From Pseudomonas cyclaminis (GTDB lineage Bacteria > Pseudomonadota > Gammaproteobacteria > Pseudomonadales > Pseudomonadaceae): 64,000 nucleotides of DNA. This document shows positions 47,529-56,971 of the stretch, piece after piece (within the stretch, counting starts at the first letter, position 1; each line of letters begins with the position of its first letter). Location of the stretch: NCBI RefSeq assembly GCF_015163715.1, contig NZ_JADDUM010000137.1:1-64000 (forward strand), read 5' to 3'. The position numbers and the translations under genes are program-made. The notes below the pieces were generated by a model. The model had not been told where the DNA came from, ran no database searches, and was given only the letters and a program-made list of their open reading frames with translations.

Positions 47529-48443
47529 ATGTTGCATAACTCGATCCTCGAGGCCATCGGCCACACGCCCATCGTGCGCCTGGCGCAGTTTTCCGAAGAC
47601 CTCGGCATCGAGGTCTACGCCAAGCTCGAATCCCTCAACCCCGGTGGCAGCCACAAGGCGCGCATCGCCTTGGGCATGATCCTCGACGCCGAGCGCCGGG
47701 GCGTGCTGATGCGTGATTCCGGGCAAACCATCATTGAGCCCAGCGGCGGCAATACCGGCATCGGCCTGGTGATGGCCGGCAATGTGCTGGGCTACAAAGT
47801 GGTGCTGGTAATCCCCGACAACTACAGTGCCGAAAAGCAGAAGCTGCTGCGCCTGTACGGCGCCAAGGTGGTGCTGTCGGACAGCCGCCGGGGCAACAAT
47901 TCCCATGGCGAAAAGTGCATGGAGCTGCAGCTGGAAAACCCCAGCTACGTGATGCTCAACCAGCAACGCAACGGCGCCAACCCGCAGACACACCGCGACA
48001 CCACCGCACCGGAAATCCTCCGCGCCTTTGGCGAGCGCCGTGTGGACTACTTTGTCAGCGGCATCGGCACCGGTGGCCATATCACCGGTATCGGCGAAAC
48101 CCTCAAAGCCGCCTGGCCGGCGATACGCGTCATGGGTGTGGAACCGGAGGAATGCGACCTGCTGAAAAACCAGCACGCGCCGCACCATATCCAGGGCCTG
48201 TCGATTGGCCTGATCCCGAGCATCCTCAACCTCAATGTGATCGACGGCATGCTCAAGGTGTCGCGCCAGGACTGCATCGACATGATGAAACGCATCATGC
48301 GCACCGACGCCATCAGCCTGGGCCTGTCCTCCGCTGCCAACATGGTTGCCATCGCCAGGCTCGCCCCCGAACTGCCGCCCGAAACGGTGGTGTTGACCAT
48401 GGTCTACGACAATGCCGACAGCTACCTGCCCAGTTTTGAATAA
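47529..48443 (+). CDS. Cysteine-synthase-like PLP enzyme (fold type II)
   Basis: A 304-residue member of the CysK/CysM/cystathionine beta-synthase family, which replaces an activated hydroxyl of serine with a nucleophile such as sulfide. PLP lysine K43 lies in NPGGSHKAR, with a histidine just before the lysine, where CysK and CBS have valine (GSVKDR or FSVKCR). The phosphate-binding loop is GIGTGGHITG, and SGGNTG contacts substrate. GAGGA lies before ATG 47529, 15 bases after the rhodanese stop. With the acetyltransferase next door it should act on an O-acetylserine-like donor; the sulfur or other nucleophile is not shown by sequence. Confidence 0.88.
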   Translation: MLHNSILEAIGHTPIVRLAQFSEDLGIEVYAKLESLNPGGSHKARIALGMILDAERRGVLMRDSGQTIIEPSGGNTGIGLVMAGNVLGYKVVLVIPDNYSAEKQKLLRLYGAKVVLSDSRRGNNSHGEKCMELQLENPSYVMLNQQRNGANPQTHRDTTAPEILRAFGERRVDYFVSGIGTGGHITGIGETLKAAWPAIRVMGVEPEECDLLKNQHAPHHIQGLSIGLIPSILNLNVIDGMLKVSRQDCIDMMKRIMRTDAISLGLSSAANMVAIARLAPELPPETVVLTMVYDNADSYLPSFE

Positions 48444-48480
48444 CCGGTTTTCCAACCAGCCAGAATGCGGGGGTGCCTCC

Positions 48481-49473
48481 ATGGGTGGCTTTATCGACAT
48501 GCAACAGCTGCATGATGAGTTGCTCACCCAGCTCATCAAGACCCTCACGCCTGCGCAGATGAAGCAGTTGGAACCGCACCTGGCGCCGCTGATCCAGAAC
48601 GCCGCCCAGGCGGTGGCCGAAGACCTGATCGCCTACGCCTACCGCGACCCGGCATCACGCGGGCGCGGCGAGCTGATCCTGGAATCCTATGCCTCGTTCA
48701 AGGCGGTGCTGTATTACCGCCTTGCACACCTTGTGTGGAATTTCCCCGACCAGACCAACGGAGTGTTCTCACGCATCGCCCTCACGCTCAGCAACCAGGG
48801 CAAGGTGCTGTCCGGTGCGGAGATTCACCCGGCGGCGCGCATCGGCCGCCGCTTTGTGCTGGATCACGGCTACGGCACCGTGATCGGTGAAACCTGCGAG
48901 ATCGGCCACGACTGCTACATCCTCTGCGGCGTGACCCTTGGCGCCCGGGGCATCGCCAACAACCCCGACGGCAAGCGCCATCCACGCCTGGGCAACAACG
49001 TCGAAGTCGGCTCCGGCGCACGCGTGCTGGGGTACGTGTTGATTGGCGACAACGTGTTTATCAGCCCGTCCTGCGTGATCACCCAGGACGTGCCCGCCGG
49101 GACCAAGGTCAAGGTGGTGAACCAGATCCAACTGCAAAAAAACGATGAATCGGACCACAGCAACTACCTCGGCGCCTTCGCCCTGGAAGAGCGCTTGCAT
49201 GTGGTCGGCGAGGTCAATGCCAGCCACAAGGTCACGGTGCTGGACGCCGACTTCCACCCTCTGCCGGGGCTGATGCTGGAACCGACGGTGAAGGAGCGTC
49301 ACCACCTGCAGTTTCGCCTGCACCGCGTCGAAGCCGGCAATCAACTGCCACGCCTGCCGCTGAACCTGAAAATCTGCGGCCCGGAATTTGAAATCACCCT
49401 GCTTTCCCCCCCTGGCTTGAGTGCAATGGTGCGCCACCTGTTGCAAGCCAGCCCACTGATCGTCGGAGGTTGA
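48481..49473 (+). CDS. Serine-acetyltransferase-like protein with extra C-terminal domain
   Basis: A 330-residue protein. Residues about 10-220 match CysE-type serine acetyltransferase: helical N-terminal part (ASFKAVLYYRLAHLVWN), then left-handed beta-helix repeats with DHGYGTVIGETCEIGHDCYILCGVTLGARG and the catalytic-type KRHPRLGNNVEVGSGARVLG. A C-terminal extension of about 105 residues (from HSNYLGAFAL to the end) is not part of ordinary CysE. It ends Leu-Ile-Val-Gly-Gly. The last two codons, GGAGGT, are also the Shine-Dalgarno site of the next gene. ATG 48481 is chosen; ATG 48499 is an alternative. Confidence 0.85.
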   Translation: MGGFIDMQQLHDELLTQLIKTLTPAQMKQLEPHLAPLIQNAAQAVAEDLIAYAYRDPASRGRGELILESYASFKAVLYYRLAHLVWNFPDQTNGVFSRIALTLSNQGKVLSGAEIHPAARIGRRFVLDHGYGTVIGETCEIGHDCYILCGVTLGARGIANNPDGKRHPRLGNNVEVGSGARVLGYVLIGDNVFISPSCVITQDVPAGTKVKVVNQIQLQKNDESDHSNYLGAFALEERLHVVGEVNASHKVTVLDADFHPLPGLMLEPTVKERHHLQFRLHRVEAGNQLPRLPLNLKICGPEFEITLLSPPGLSAMVRHLLQASPLIVGG

Positions 49474-49475
49474 AC

Positions 49476-50204
49476 ATGTCTGTGCACACCATGGAAACCC
49501 TGGCGCTGTTTGACAGCGCGCCCTACCAGAACGCCTTCAGCGCCCGGGTGATTGCCGTCAGCGAACACGGCATTGCCCTGGAACACACGTTGTTCTATCC
49601 CACCGGCGGCGGACAGCCAGGCGACACCGGCCGCTTGACCCTGGCCGACGGGACGCAGGTGGCCGTGACCGGCACCGTACGCGACCCGGTGCTGCGTTCG
49701 ATCATCTGGCATCAGGTGGAACACTGCCCCGAGCAGTTGACCGCCGGGGTCCAGGTCGATGCCGGCCTCGATTGGGAACGACGCTATCAGCACATGAAAA
49801 TGCACACCTGCCTGCACTTGCTGTGCTCGATCATCGATGCGCCGGTGACGGGTTGCAGCATCAGTGCCGACAAGGGCCGCCTGGATTTCGACCTGCCGGA
49901 AATGACCCTCGACAAAGACAGCATCACCCGCGACCTCAACGCGCTGATCGAACAGGCTCACCCGGTGAAAACCCTGTCGATGGCCGCCACGGAATACTCC
50001 ACCCTGCTGCAGATCACCCGTACCCAGGCGGTCGCGCCGCCGGTGATCCAAGGCTCGGTACGGGTAATTGAAATTGCCGGGATCGACATCCAGCCGTGTG
50101 GCGGCACCCATGTGATCAACACCGAGGAAATCGGCCGGGTGTTCTGCGAAAAAATCGAGAAGAAGAGCAAGCACAACCGCAGGGTGATCCTGCGGTTTGA
50201 GTGA
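49476..50204 (+). CDS. AlaX-type alanyl-tRNA editing hydrolase
   Basis: A 242-residue stand-alone editing protein related to the AlaRS editing domain, which removes wrong amino acids (serine, glycine) from tRNA-Ala. The zinc ligands are complete: HxxxH as HTCLH (MHTCLHLL) and CxxxH as CGGTH (QPCGGTHV). An N-terminal beta domain includes TLFYPTGGGQPGDTG, the typical AlaX glycine-rich motif. GGAGGT is 5 bases from ATG 49476, the strongest ribosome site in the operon, and overlaps the end of the upstream gene. Its presence in an amino-acid biosynthesis and export operon suggests self-protection against a mischarged product (inference). Confidence 0.9.
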   Translation: MSVHTMETLALFDSAPYQNAFSARVIAVSEHGIALEHTLFYPTGGGQPGDTGRLTLADGTQVAVTGTVRDPVLRSIIWHQVEHCPEQLTAGVQVDAGLDWERRYQHMKMHTCLHLLCSIIDAPVTGCSISADKGRLDFDLPEMTLDKDSITRDLNALIEQAHPVKTLSMAATEYSTLLQITRTQAVAPPVIQGSVRVIEIAGIDIQPCGGTHVINTEEIGRVFCEKIEKKSKHNRRVILRFE

Positions 50205-50212
50205 ACTCGATT

Positions 50213-50246
50213 CAAAATATGGGAGGGGCTGGCCCACTCCCACATT
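50213..50246. terminator. REP-type hairpin between convergent tRNA-editing gene and prpD
   Basis: TGGGAG pairs with CTCCCA and inner GGGC with GCCC at 50220-50242, with AT-rich flanks. Related to the GTGGGAGGGGGCTTGC family. Placed to end both converging operons. Confidence 0.65.
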
Positions 50247-50260
50247 GACCGAGTTGCTTT

Positions 50261-51745
50261 CTAGATCACGAACAGGTCCATGAAGCGGTTCACCGGTGTG
50301 GCCTCAAGCTTCGCCGGGTCTTTGCACAAGGCAAAAATCTCGGCGCTGCGCTGCGCCGTGAACCGCGTGGCCAGGTTGGCTTTGAACTTGTCCTCCAACA
50401 GCGGAATGCCATCCACCCGACGGCGACGATGGCCGATGGGATATTCCACCGCGACCTGTTCAGTGCTGGAGCCATCCGTGAAGAACACCTGCACCGCATT
50501 GGCGATGGAGCGTTTGTCGGCCTCCAGGTATTCGCGGCTGTAACGCGGGTCTTCAATGATCACCATCTTGTCGCGCAGCGCGTCGATGATCGGGTGGGCA
50601 GCATGGAATTCATCTTCATACTGCTCGGCCACCAGATTCCCGAACGCCAGGGGCACGGCGGTCATATATTGAAGGCAGTGGTCGCGGTCGGCGGCGTTGG
50701 CCAATGGGCCGACCTTGGAGATGATGCGGATTGCCGACTCGTGGGTGGTGATCACGATGCGCTCGATGTCGGACAGCCGATTTTTCACCTGCGGATGCAG
50801 GATCACCGCCGCTTCGCAGGCCGTTTGCGCATGAAACTCGGCGGGGAAGCTGATCTTGAACAGCACGTTCTCCATCACATAGGTGCCGTACGCCTGGGAC
50901 AGGCTGAATGTGCGCTGGTCCTCGGGCTTGAGCGCCAGGTCCTTGTTGGTGTGGCTGAACAGCACATCGTAAAAGCCCCACTGCGGCGCGCTTAATACGC
51001 CGGGGATGCCCATCTCGCCACGCAGCGCGATATCCGCCAGGCGCACGCCACGACTCGATGCATCGCCCGCCGCCCAGGATTTGCGCGAGCCGGCATTCGG
51101 CGCATGGCGGTAAGTGCGCAGCGCCTGTCCGTCCACAAACGCGTGGGACAAGGCCGCCAGCAGTTGCTCACGGTTGGCGCCCATCAGCTTGGCGGTGACC
51201 GCTGTCGACGCGACTTTCACCAGCAACACATGGTCGAGACCGACACGATTGAAGGAGTTTTCCAGCGCGATCACGCCCTGGATTTCGTGGGCCATGATCA
51301 TCGCTTCCAGCACCGCACGCACGGTCAGCGGCGCATCGCCATTGGCCACGCGTTTTTGCGACAGGTGATCGGCCACGGCGAGGATGCCGCCAAGGTTATC
51401 CGAAGGATGGCCCCATTCGGCGGCGAGCCAGGTGTCGTTGTAGTCGAGCCAGCGCACGATACAGCCGATGTCCCACGCCGCCTTGATCGGGTCCAGGCGA
51501 AACGACGTGCCCGGCACCCGCGCACCAAACGGCACCACTGTACCCTCGACGATCGGCCCCAGGTGCTTGGTGCACTCTGGAAACCGCAGGGCCAGCAGGC
51601 CGCAGCCGAGGGTGTCCATCAGGCAGTTGCGCGCGGTGTCCAGCGCGGCTGGGGAGTCGATCCGGTAGGTGAGGACGTAGTCGGCAATGTCCTGCAGGAC
51701 CTGGTCGTAATCGGGGCGGTTGTTCTGGTCGACGTTGGCGCTCAT
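50261..51745 (-). CDS. prpD: 2-methylcitrate dehydratase PrpD
   Basis: Dehydrates 2-methylcitrate to 2-methyl-cis-aconitate in propionate breakdown. The 494-residue protein matches PrpD/MmgE throughout ([60 protein letters not shown]). Last gene of the prp operon, 129 bases after prpF with a REP element between. Because AcnD and PrpF together can do the same job, many pseudomonads carry both routes. Confidence 0.96.
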   Translation of the reverse strand: MSANVDQNNRPDYDQVLQDIADYVLTYRIDSPAALDTARNCLMDTLGCGLLALRFPECTKHLGPIVEGTVVPFGARVPGTSFRLDPIKAAWDIGCIVRWLDYNDTWLAAEWGHPSDNLGGILAVADHLSQKRVANGDAPLTVRAVLEAMIMAHEIQGVIALENSFNRVGLDHVLLVKVASTAVTAKLMGANREQLLAALSHAFVDGQALRTYRHAPNAGSRKSWAAGDASSRGVRLADIALRGEMGIPGVLSAPQWGFYDVLFSHTNKDLALKPEDQRTFSLSQAYGTYVMENVLFKISFPAEFHAQTACEAAVILHPQVKNRLSDIERIVITTHESAIRIISKVGPLANAADRDHCLQYMTAVPLAFGNLVAEQYEDEFHAAHPIIDALRDKMVIIEDPRYSREYLEADKRSIANAVQVFFTDGSSTEQVAVEYPIGHRRRRVDGIPLLEDKFKANLATRFTAQRSAEIFALCKDPAKLEATPVNRFMDLFVI

Positions 51746-51829
51746 GGCAGATCTCCAAAGTGGGTTAGGGTTATTGCATCCTCAGGGTCAGGGTTGATCG
51801 TTTCGCAGGTCTGAATGCCTGTTTATGAC

Positions 51830-51857
51830 TGTGGGAGGGGGCTTGCCCCCTTCCACA
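51830..51857. repeat. REP-like inverted repeat between prpF and prpD
   Basis: TGTGGGAGGGGGC and GCCCCCTTCCACA pair with one mismatch around a TT loop. It lies within the operon and may shape relative expression of prpD. Confidence 0.8.
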
Positions 51858-51874
51858 CGTGTGTGTGCAGGGTT

Positions 51875-53065
51875 TTAGAAGGCGTCGCCGGGCACACGCA
51901 CGAAGCCTTCCATCAACACCCGCGCACTGCGGCTCATGATGGCTTTCTTCACCACCCATTCGCCGTTCACCTGGGTGGCTTCGGCCCCCACGCGCAACGT
52001 GCCCGACGGATGCCCGAAGCGCACCGCATTACGCTCAATGCCGCCTGCGGCGAGGTTGACCAAGGTCCCGGAAATCGCCGCCGCCGTGCCAATCGCCACC
52101 GCCGCCGTGCCCATCATCGCGTGATGCAGCTTGCCCATGGACAGTGCGCGCACCAGCAAGTCCACATCGCCAGCCTTGATCGCCTTGCCGCTGGACGCTA
52201 CGTAATCCGCAGGCTTGGCCACAAACGCGACTTTCGGCGTGTGCTGGCGCTGGGCGGCTTCGTCCAGGTGTTTGATCAGGCCCATGCGCAACGCGCCATA
52301 GGCCCGCACGGTCTCGAACATGGCCAGGGCCTTGGGGTCGCCATTGATCGCGCCTTGCAACTCGGTGCCGGTGTAGCCGAGGTCTTCGGCGTTGATGAAG
52401 ATCGTCGGGATACCGGCATTGATCAGCGTGGCCTTGAAGGTGCCGACACCGGGCACTTCGAGGTCGTCGATCAGGTTGCCGGTGGGGAACATCGAGCCAC
52501 CGCCGCCCTCTTCTTCTGCCGCCGGGTCCATGAACTCCAACTGCACTTCGGCGGCCGGGAAGGTCACGCCGTCCAGTTCGAAGTCACCGGTTTCCTGCAC
52601 TGCGCCATCGGTAATCGGTACGTGGGCGATGATGGTCTTGCCGATATTGGCCTGCCACACACGCACCACGGCCACGCCGTTGTGCGGGATGCGGGCCGGG
52701 TCGACCAGCCCGGCGCTGACGGCGAACGAGCCCACCGCCGCCGACAGGTTGCCGCAGTTACCGCTCCAGTCGACAAAGGGCTTGTCGATGGAGACCTGCC
52801 CGAACAGGTAGTCCACGTCGTGCCCGGCGCGGGTGCTTTTGGCCAGGATCACGCTTTTGCTGGTGCTCGACGTGGCGCCGCCCATGCCGTCGATTTGTTT
52901 GTCATAGGGGTCGGGGCTGCCGATCACCCTCAGCAGCAAGGCATCGCGTGCCGCGCCCGGTACCTGCGCCGAGGCGGGCAGGTCCTGGAGGCTGAAAAAT
53001 ACGCCCTTGCTGGTGCCGCCACGCATGTAGGTGGCGGGGATCTTGATTTGCGGTGCGTGTGCCAT
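51875..53065 (-). CDS. prpF: 2-methylaconitate cis-trans isomerase PrpF
   Basis: Isomerises the 2-methylaconitate made by AcnD so that it can be hydrated to 2-methylisocitrate. The 396-residue protein has the PrpF signatures IPATYMRGGTSKGVFF, GGATSSTSKSVIL, and NCGNLSAAVGSFA. ATG 53065 starts the conserved sequence; the upstream part of the open frame overlaps acnD. It begins 10 bases after the acnD stop. Confidence 0.96.
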   Translation of the reverse strand: MAHAPQIKIPATYMRGGTSKGVFFSLQDLPASAQVPGAARDALLLRVIGSPDPYDKQIDGMGGATSSTSKSVILAKSTRAGHDVDYLFGQVSIDKPFVDWSGNCGNLSAAVGSFAVSAGLVDPARIPHNGVAVVRVWQANIGKTIIAHVPITDGAVQETGDFELDGVTFPAAEVQLEFMDPAAEEEGGGGSMFPTGNLIDDLEVPGVGTFKATLINAGIPTIFINAEDLGYTGTELQGAINGDPKALAMFETVRAYGALRMGLIKHLDEAAQRQHTPKVAFVAKPADYVASSGKAIKAGDVDLLVRALSMGKLHHAMMGTAAVAIGTAAAISGTLVNLAAGGIERNAVRFGHPSGTLRVGAEATQVNGEWVVKKAIMSRSARVLMEGFVRVPGDAF

Positions 53066-53075
53066 GGTCGTCCTC

Positions 53076-55669
53076 TTAAGCGGTCGCCGCCGATTCCAGG
53101 AAGTCCTGGGCAAAACGTTGCAACACGCCGCCCGCCTCGTAGATCGACACTTCTTCGGCGGTGTCGAGGCGGCAGGTCACCGGCACTTCGACACGCTCGC
53201 CATTCTTGCGGTTGATCACCAGGGTCAACTGCGCACGCGGGGTGCGCTCGCCGACCACGTCATAGGTTTCGCTGCCGTCGATCAGCAAGGTGTGACGGTC
53301 GGTGCCCGGCAAAAACTCCAGGGGCAACACGCCCATGCCTACCAGGTTGGTGCGGTGGATGCGCTCGAAACCTTCGGCGGCAATCGCCTCCACACCGGCC
53401 AGACGCACGCCCTTGGCCGCCCAGTCGCGGGACGAGCCCTGGCCGTAGTCGGCGCCGGCGATGATGATCAGCGGTTGCTTGCGCTCCATGTAGGTTTCGA
53501 TGGCTTCCCACATCCGCGTGACCTGGCCTTCCGGCTCGATACGCGCCAGGGAGCCCTGCTTGACCTTGCCGTTCTCCACGACCATTTCGTTGAACAGTTT
53601 CGGGTTGGCGAACGTTGCGCGCTGGGCGGTCAAATGGTCGCCCCTGTGAGTCGCGTAGGAGTTGAAGTCGACTTCCGGCAAGCCCATTTTCGCCAGGTAT
53701 TCGCCGGCGGCGCTGTCGAGCATGATCGCGTTGGACGGCGACAGGTGGTCGGTGGTGATGTTGTCCGGCAGCACCGCCAGCGGGCGCATGCCCTTGAGCG
53801 GACGCGCCCCGGCCAGCGCGCCTTCCCAGTAGGGCGGGCGGCGGATATAGGTGCTTTGCGGGCGCCAGTCGTACAGCGGCGTGACCTTGGGGCCGGTGTC
53901 TTCGTGGATCGCGAACATGGGGATATACACGGCGCGGAACTGCTCCGGCTTGACCGAAGCCTTGACCACGGCGTCGATCTCTTCGTCGCTCGGCCAAATG
54001 TCCTGCAGGCGGATTTCCTTGCCGTCGGCGTCGAGTCCGAGCACGTCCTTCTCGATGTCGAAACGGATGGTGCCGGCAATCGCGTAGGCCACCACCAGCG
54101 GCGGCGAGGCGAGGAAAGCTTGCTTGGCGTAGGGATGAATCCGCCCGTCGAAGTTACGGTTGCCCGAGAGCACGGCGGTGGCGTAGAGGTCGCGGTCGAT
54201 GATCTCTTGCTGGATCACCGGGTCGAGCGCGCCGGACATGCCGTTGCAGGTGGTGCAGGCAAACGCCACCACGCCGAAACCGAGTTTATCCAGTTCATGC
54301 CCGAGCCCGGCTTCTTCCAGGTACATGGCCACGGTTTTCGAGCCGGGTGCGAGGGAAGACTTGACCCACGGCTTGCGCTTGAGCCCCAGTTTATTGGCAT
54401 TGCGCGCCAACAGGCCGGCGGCGATCACGTTGCGCGGGTTGCTGGTGTTGGTGCAACTGGTGATGGCGGCGATGATCACCGCGCCATCGGGCATTTGCCC
54501 CGGCACGTCATCCCACTGGCCGGAGATGCCTTTAGCCGCCAGGTCGCGAGTGGCGACGCGGGCGTGGGGGTTGCTCGGGCCGGCCATGTTGCGCACGACG
54601 CTGGACAGGTCGAAGGTCAGGCCGCGCTCGTATTGCGCGCCTTTGAGGTCATCGGCCCACAGGCCTGTGTGGCGGGCGTATTGCTCGACGAGCGCAACCT
54701 GTTCGTCTTCACGGCCGGTAAGTTTCAGGTAGGCAATGGTTTGCTGGTCGATATAGAACATCGCCGCCGTGGCGCCGTATTCCGGGGCCATGTTGGAGAT
54801 GGTCGCACGGTCGCCCAAGGTGAGGGCCGAGGCACCTTCGCCGAAGAACTCCAGCCAGGCGCCGACGACTTTCTGTTTGCGCAGGAACTCGGTCAGCGCC
54901 AGCACCATATCGGTGGCGGTGATGCCCGGCAGCAGCTTGCCGGTCAGCTCGACACGACGCTTTCCGGCAGGCGCATCCACGAGGCGCGGCCGAGCATCAC
55001 GCTCTCCGCTTCCAGGCCGCCGACGCCGATGGCGATCACGCCGAGGGCATCCACGTGGGGCGTATGGCTGTCGGTGCCGACGCAGGTATCAGGGAACGCC
55101 ACGCCGTCGCGCACCTGGATCACCGGGGACATTTTCTCCAGGTTGATCTGGTGCATGATGCCGTTGCCCGGCGGGATCACGTCGACGTTCTTGAAGGCCT
55201 TTTTGGTCCACTCGATAAAGTGGAAACGGTCTTCGTTGCGACGGTCTTCGATGGCGCGGTTTTTCTCGAACGCGTCAGGGTCAAAACCACCGGCTTCGAC
55301 GGCCAGGGAGTGGTCGACGATCAGTTGGGTCGGCACCACCGGATTGACCTGCGCCGGGTCGCCGCCTTGCAGGGCGATGGCATCGCGCAGGCCGGCGAGG
55401 TCCACGAGGGCGGTCTGGCCGAGGATGTCATGACACACCACGCGGGCCGGGAACCAGGGGAAGTCGAGGTCGCGCTTGCGTTCGATCAACTGGCTCAGGG
55501 ACGCTTTAAGGGTGGCCGGGTCGCAACGGCGCACCAGATTCTCGGCGAGCACACGGGAGGTGTAGGGCAAAGTGGCGTAGGCGCCAGGCGAGATGGCTTC
55601 GACTGCCGCTCGGGCGTCGAAGAAATCCAGGCGGCTGCCGGGGAGCGGTTTGCGGAATTCAGTGTTCAT
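53076..55669 (-). CDS. acnD: Fe/S-dependent 2-methylisocitrate dehydratase AcnD, frame interrupted
   Basis: An aconitase-family enzyme that dehydrates 2-methylcitrate with help from PrpF. Cluster ligands are visible in ITSCTNTSNPRNV (one Cys) and VAFACTTCNGMSG (CxxC). The first part (MNTEFRKPLPGSRLDFFD to ASWMRLPESV) and the second part (VELTGKLLPGITATDMVLALTEFL) lie in different frames that meet near 54955. One extra G gives LPESVGVELTGK and a protein of 864 residues, the normal AcnD length. Single missing base, most likely an assembly error. Start at ATG 55669. Confidence 0.93.
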
Positions 55670-55736
55670 CGTCAGGACTCGGTCACGGTAGTTGCAAAAA
55701 GGAAGACCTGCGCCGATCCGAGGCTGGAATGGAATC

Positions 55737-55771
55737 AAAATGTGGGAGGGGGCAAGCCCCCTCCCACTTTT
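55737..55771. repeat. REP-like inverted repeat between acnD and prpC
   Basis: GTGGGAGGGGGC and GCCCCCTCCCAC form a perfect 12-base-pair stem with an AA loop, flanked by AAAAT and TTTT. It could partly terminate transcription between prpC and acnD. Confidence 0.8.
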
Positions 55772-55802
55772 GACCTCATTCCAATCCTGGAATCGCCGGT
55801 CT

Positions 55803-56930
55803 TCAGCGACGTTCGATTGGCACGAACTTGCGCTGTTCGACGCCGGTGTACTCGGCGCTTGGACGGATGATGCGGTTGTTGGCGCGTTGTTCGAACACAT
55901 GCGCGGCCCAGCCGGTAAGGCGTGAGCAGACGAAGATCGGCGTGAACAGCTTGGTCGGGATGCCCATGAAGTGGTACGCCGAGGCGTGGTAGAAGTCGGC
56001 GTTGGGGAACAGCTTCTTCTGTTCCCACATGGTTTTGTCGATGGCTTCGGAGACCGGGAACAGCACCGTGTCGCCCACTTCATCGGCGAGCTTCTTCGCC
56101 CAGCCCTTGATCACTTCATTACGCGGGTCGTTGTCTTTGTAGATCGCATGGCCGAAGCCCATGATCTTGTCTTTGCGCGCCAGCATGCCGAGGGTGCCTT
56201 CCACGGCGTCTTCGGCCGACGAGAAGCGCTCGATCATTTCCATCGCCGCTTCGTTGGCGCCGCCGTGCAGCGGGCCACGCAGGGAGCCGATGGCGGCGGT
56301 GACGCAGGAGTAAAGGTCGGACAGGGTCGAGGCGCACACGCGGGCGGTGAAGGTCGAGGCGTTGAATTCGTGCTCTGCGTAAAGGATCAGCGACACGTTC
56401 ATGACCTTCTCATGCAGCTCGCTCGGTTTCTTGCCGTGCAGCAGGTGCAGGAAGTGGCCACCGATGCTCGGCTCGTCGGTCACGCAGTCGATGCGCTTGC
56501 CGTCGTGGCTGAAGCGGTACCAGTAGCACATGATCGCCGGGAAGGCGGCGAGCAGACGGTCGGTGACGTCGCGCTGCACGCTGAAATCTTTCTCGGGCTC
56601 GATATTGCCCAGGAACGAGCAACCGGTACGCATCACGTCCATCGGGTGGGCGTCGGCGGGGATGCGTTCCAGCACTTCTTTCAGGGCTTGGGGCAGGTCG
56701 CGCAGCGTGCTCAGTTTTTTGCTGTAGTCAGCCAATTCGGTTTTGCTTGGCAGTTCGCCGTACAACAGCAGGTAGGCAACTTCTTCAAACTGCGCATCGG
56801 CGGCCAGTTCACGCACGTCGTAGCCGCGATAGGTCAGGCCGGCACCGGCCTGGCCCACGGTGGACAGTGCAGTCTGCCCGGCTACCTGGCCACGCAGACC
56901 GGCACCACTCAATACTTTTGCTTCAGCCAT
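55803..56930 (-). CDS. prpC: 2-methylcitrate synthase PrpC
   Basis: Condenses propionyl-CoA with oxaloacetate to 2-methylcitrate. The 375-residue citrate-synthase-family protein shows GLTYRGYDVRELA, the histidines in HEFNAST and GPLHGGANEAAM, and GFGHAIYKDNDPR. The shorter length and sequence separate it from the TCA-cycle citrate synthase. 41 bases after prpB. Confidence 0.96.
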   Translation of the reverse strand: MAEAKVLSGAGLRGQVAGQTALSTVGQAGAGLTYRGYDVRELAADAQFEEVAYLLLYGELPSKTELADYSKKLSTLRDLPQALKEVLERIPADAHPMDVMRTGCSFLGNIEPEKDFSVQRDVTDRLLAAFPAIMCYWYRFSHDGKRIDCVTDEPSIGGHFLHLLHGKKPSELHEKVMNVSLILYAEHEFNASTFTARVCASTLSDLYSCVTAAIGSLRGPLHGGANEAAMEMIERFSSAEDAVEGTLGMLARKDKIMGFGHAIYKDNDPRNEVIKGWAKKLADEVGDTVLFPVSEAIDKTMWEQKKLFPNADFYHASAYHFMGIPTKLFTPIFVCSRLTGWAAHVFEQRANNRIIRPSAEYTGVEQRKFVPIERR

Positions 56931-56971
56931 GTTCGTTCTCCAATTTTGTAGTTATTCAGGGAGGCCGTTCG

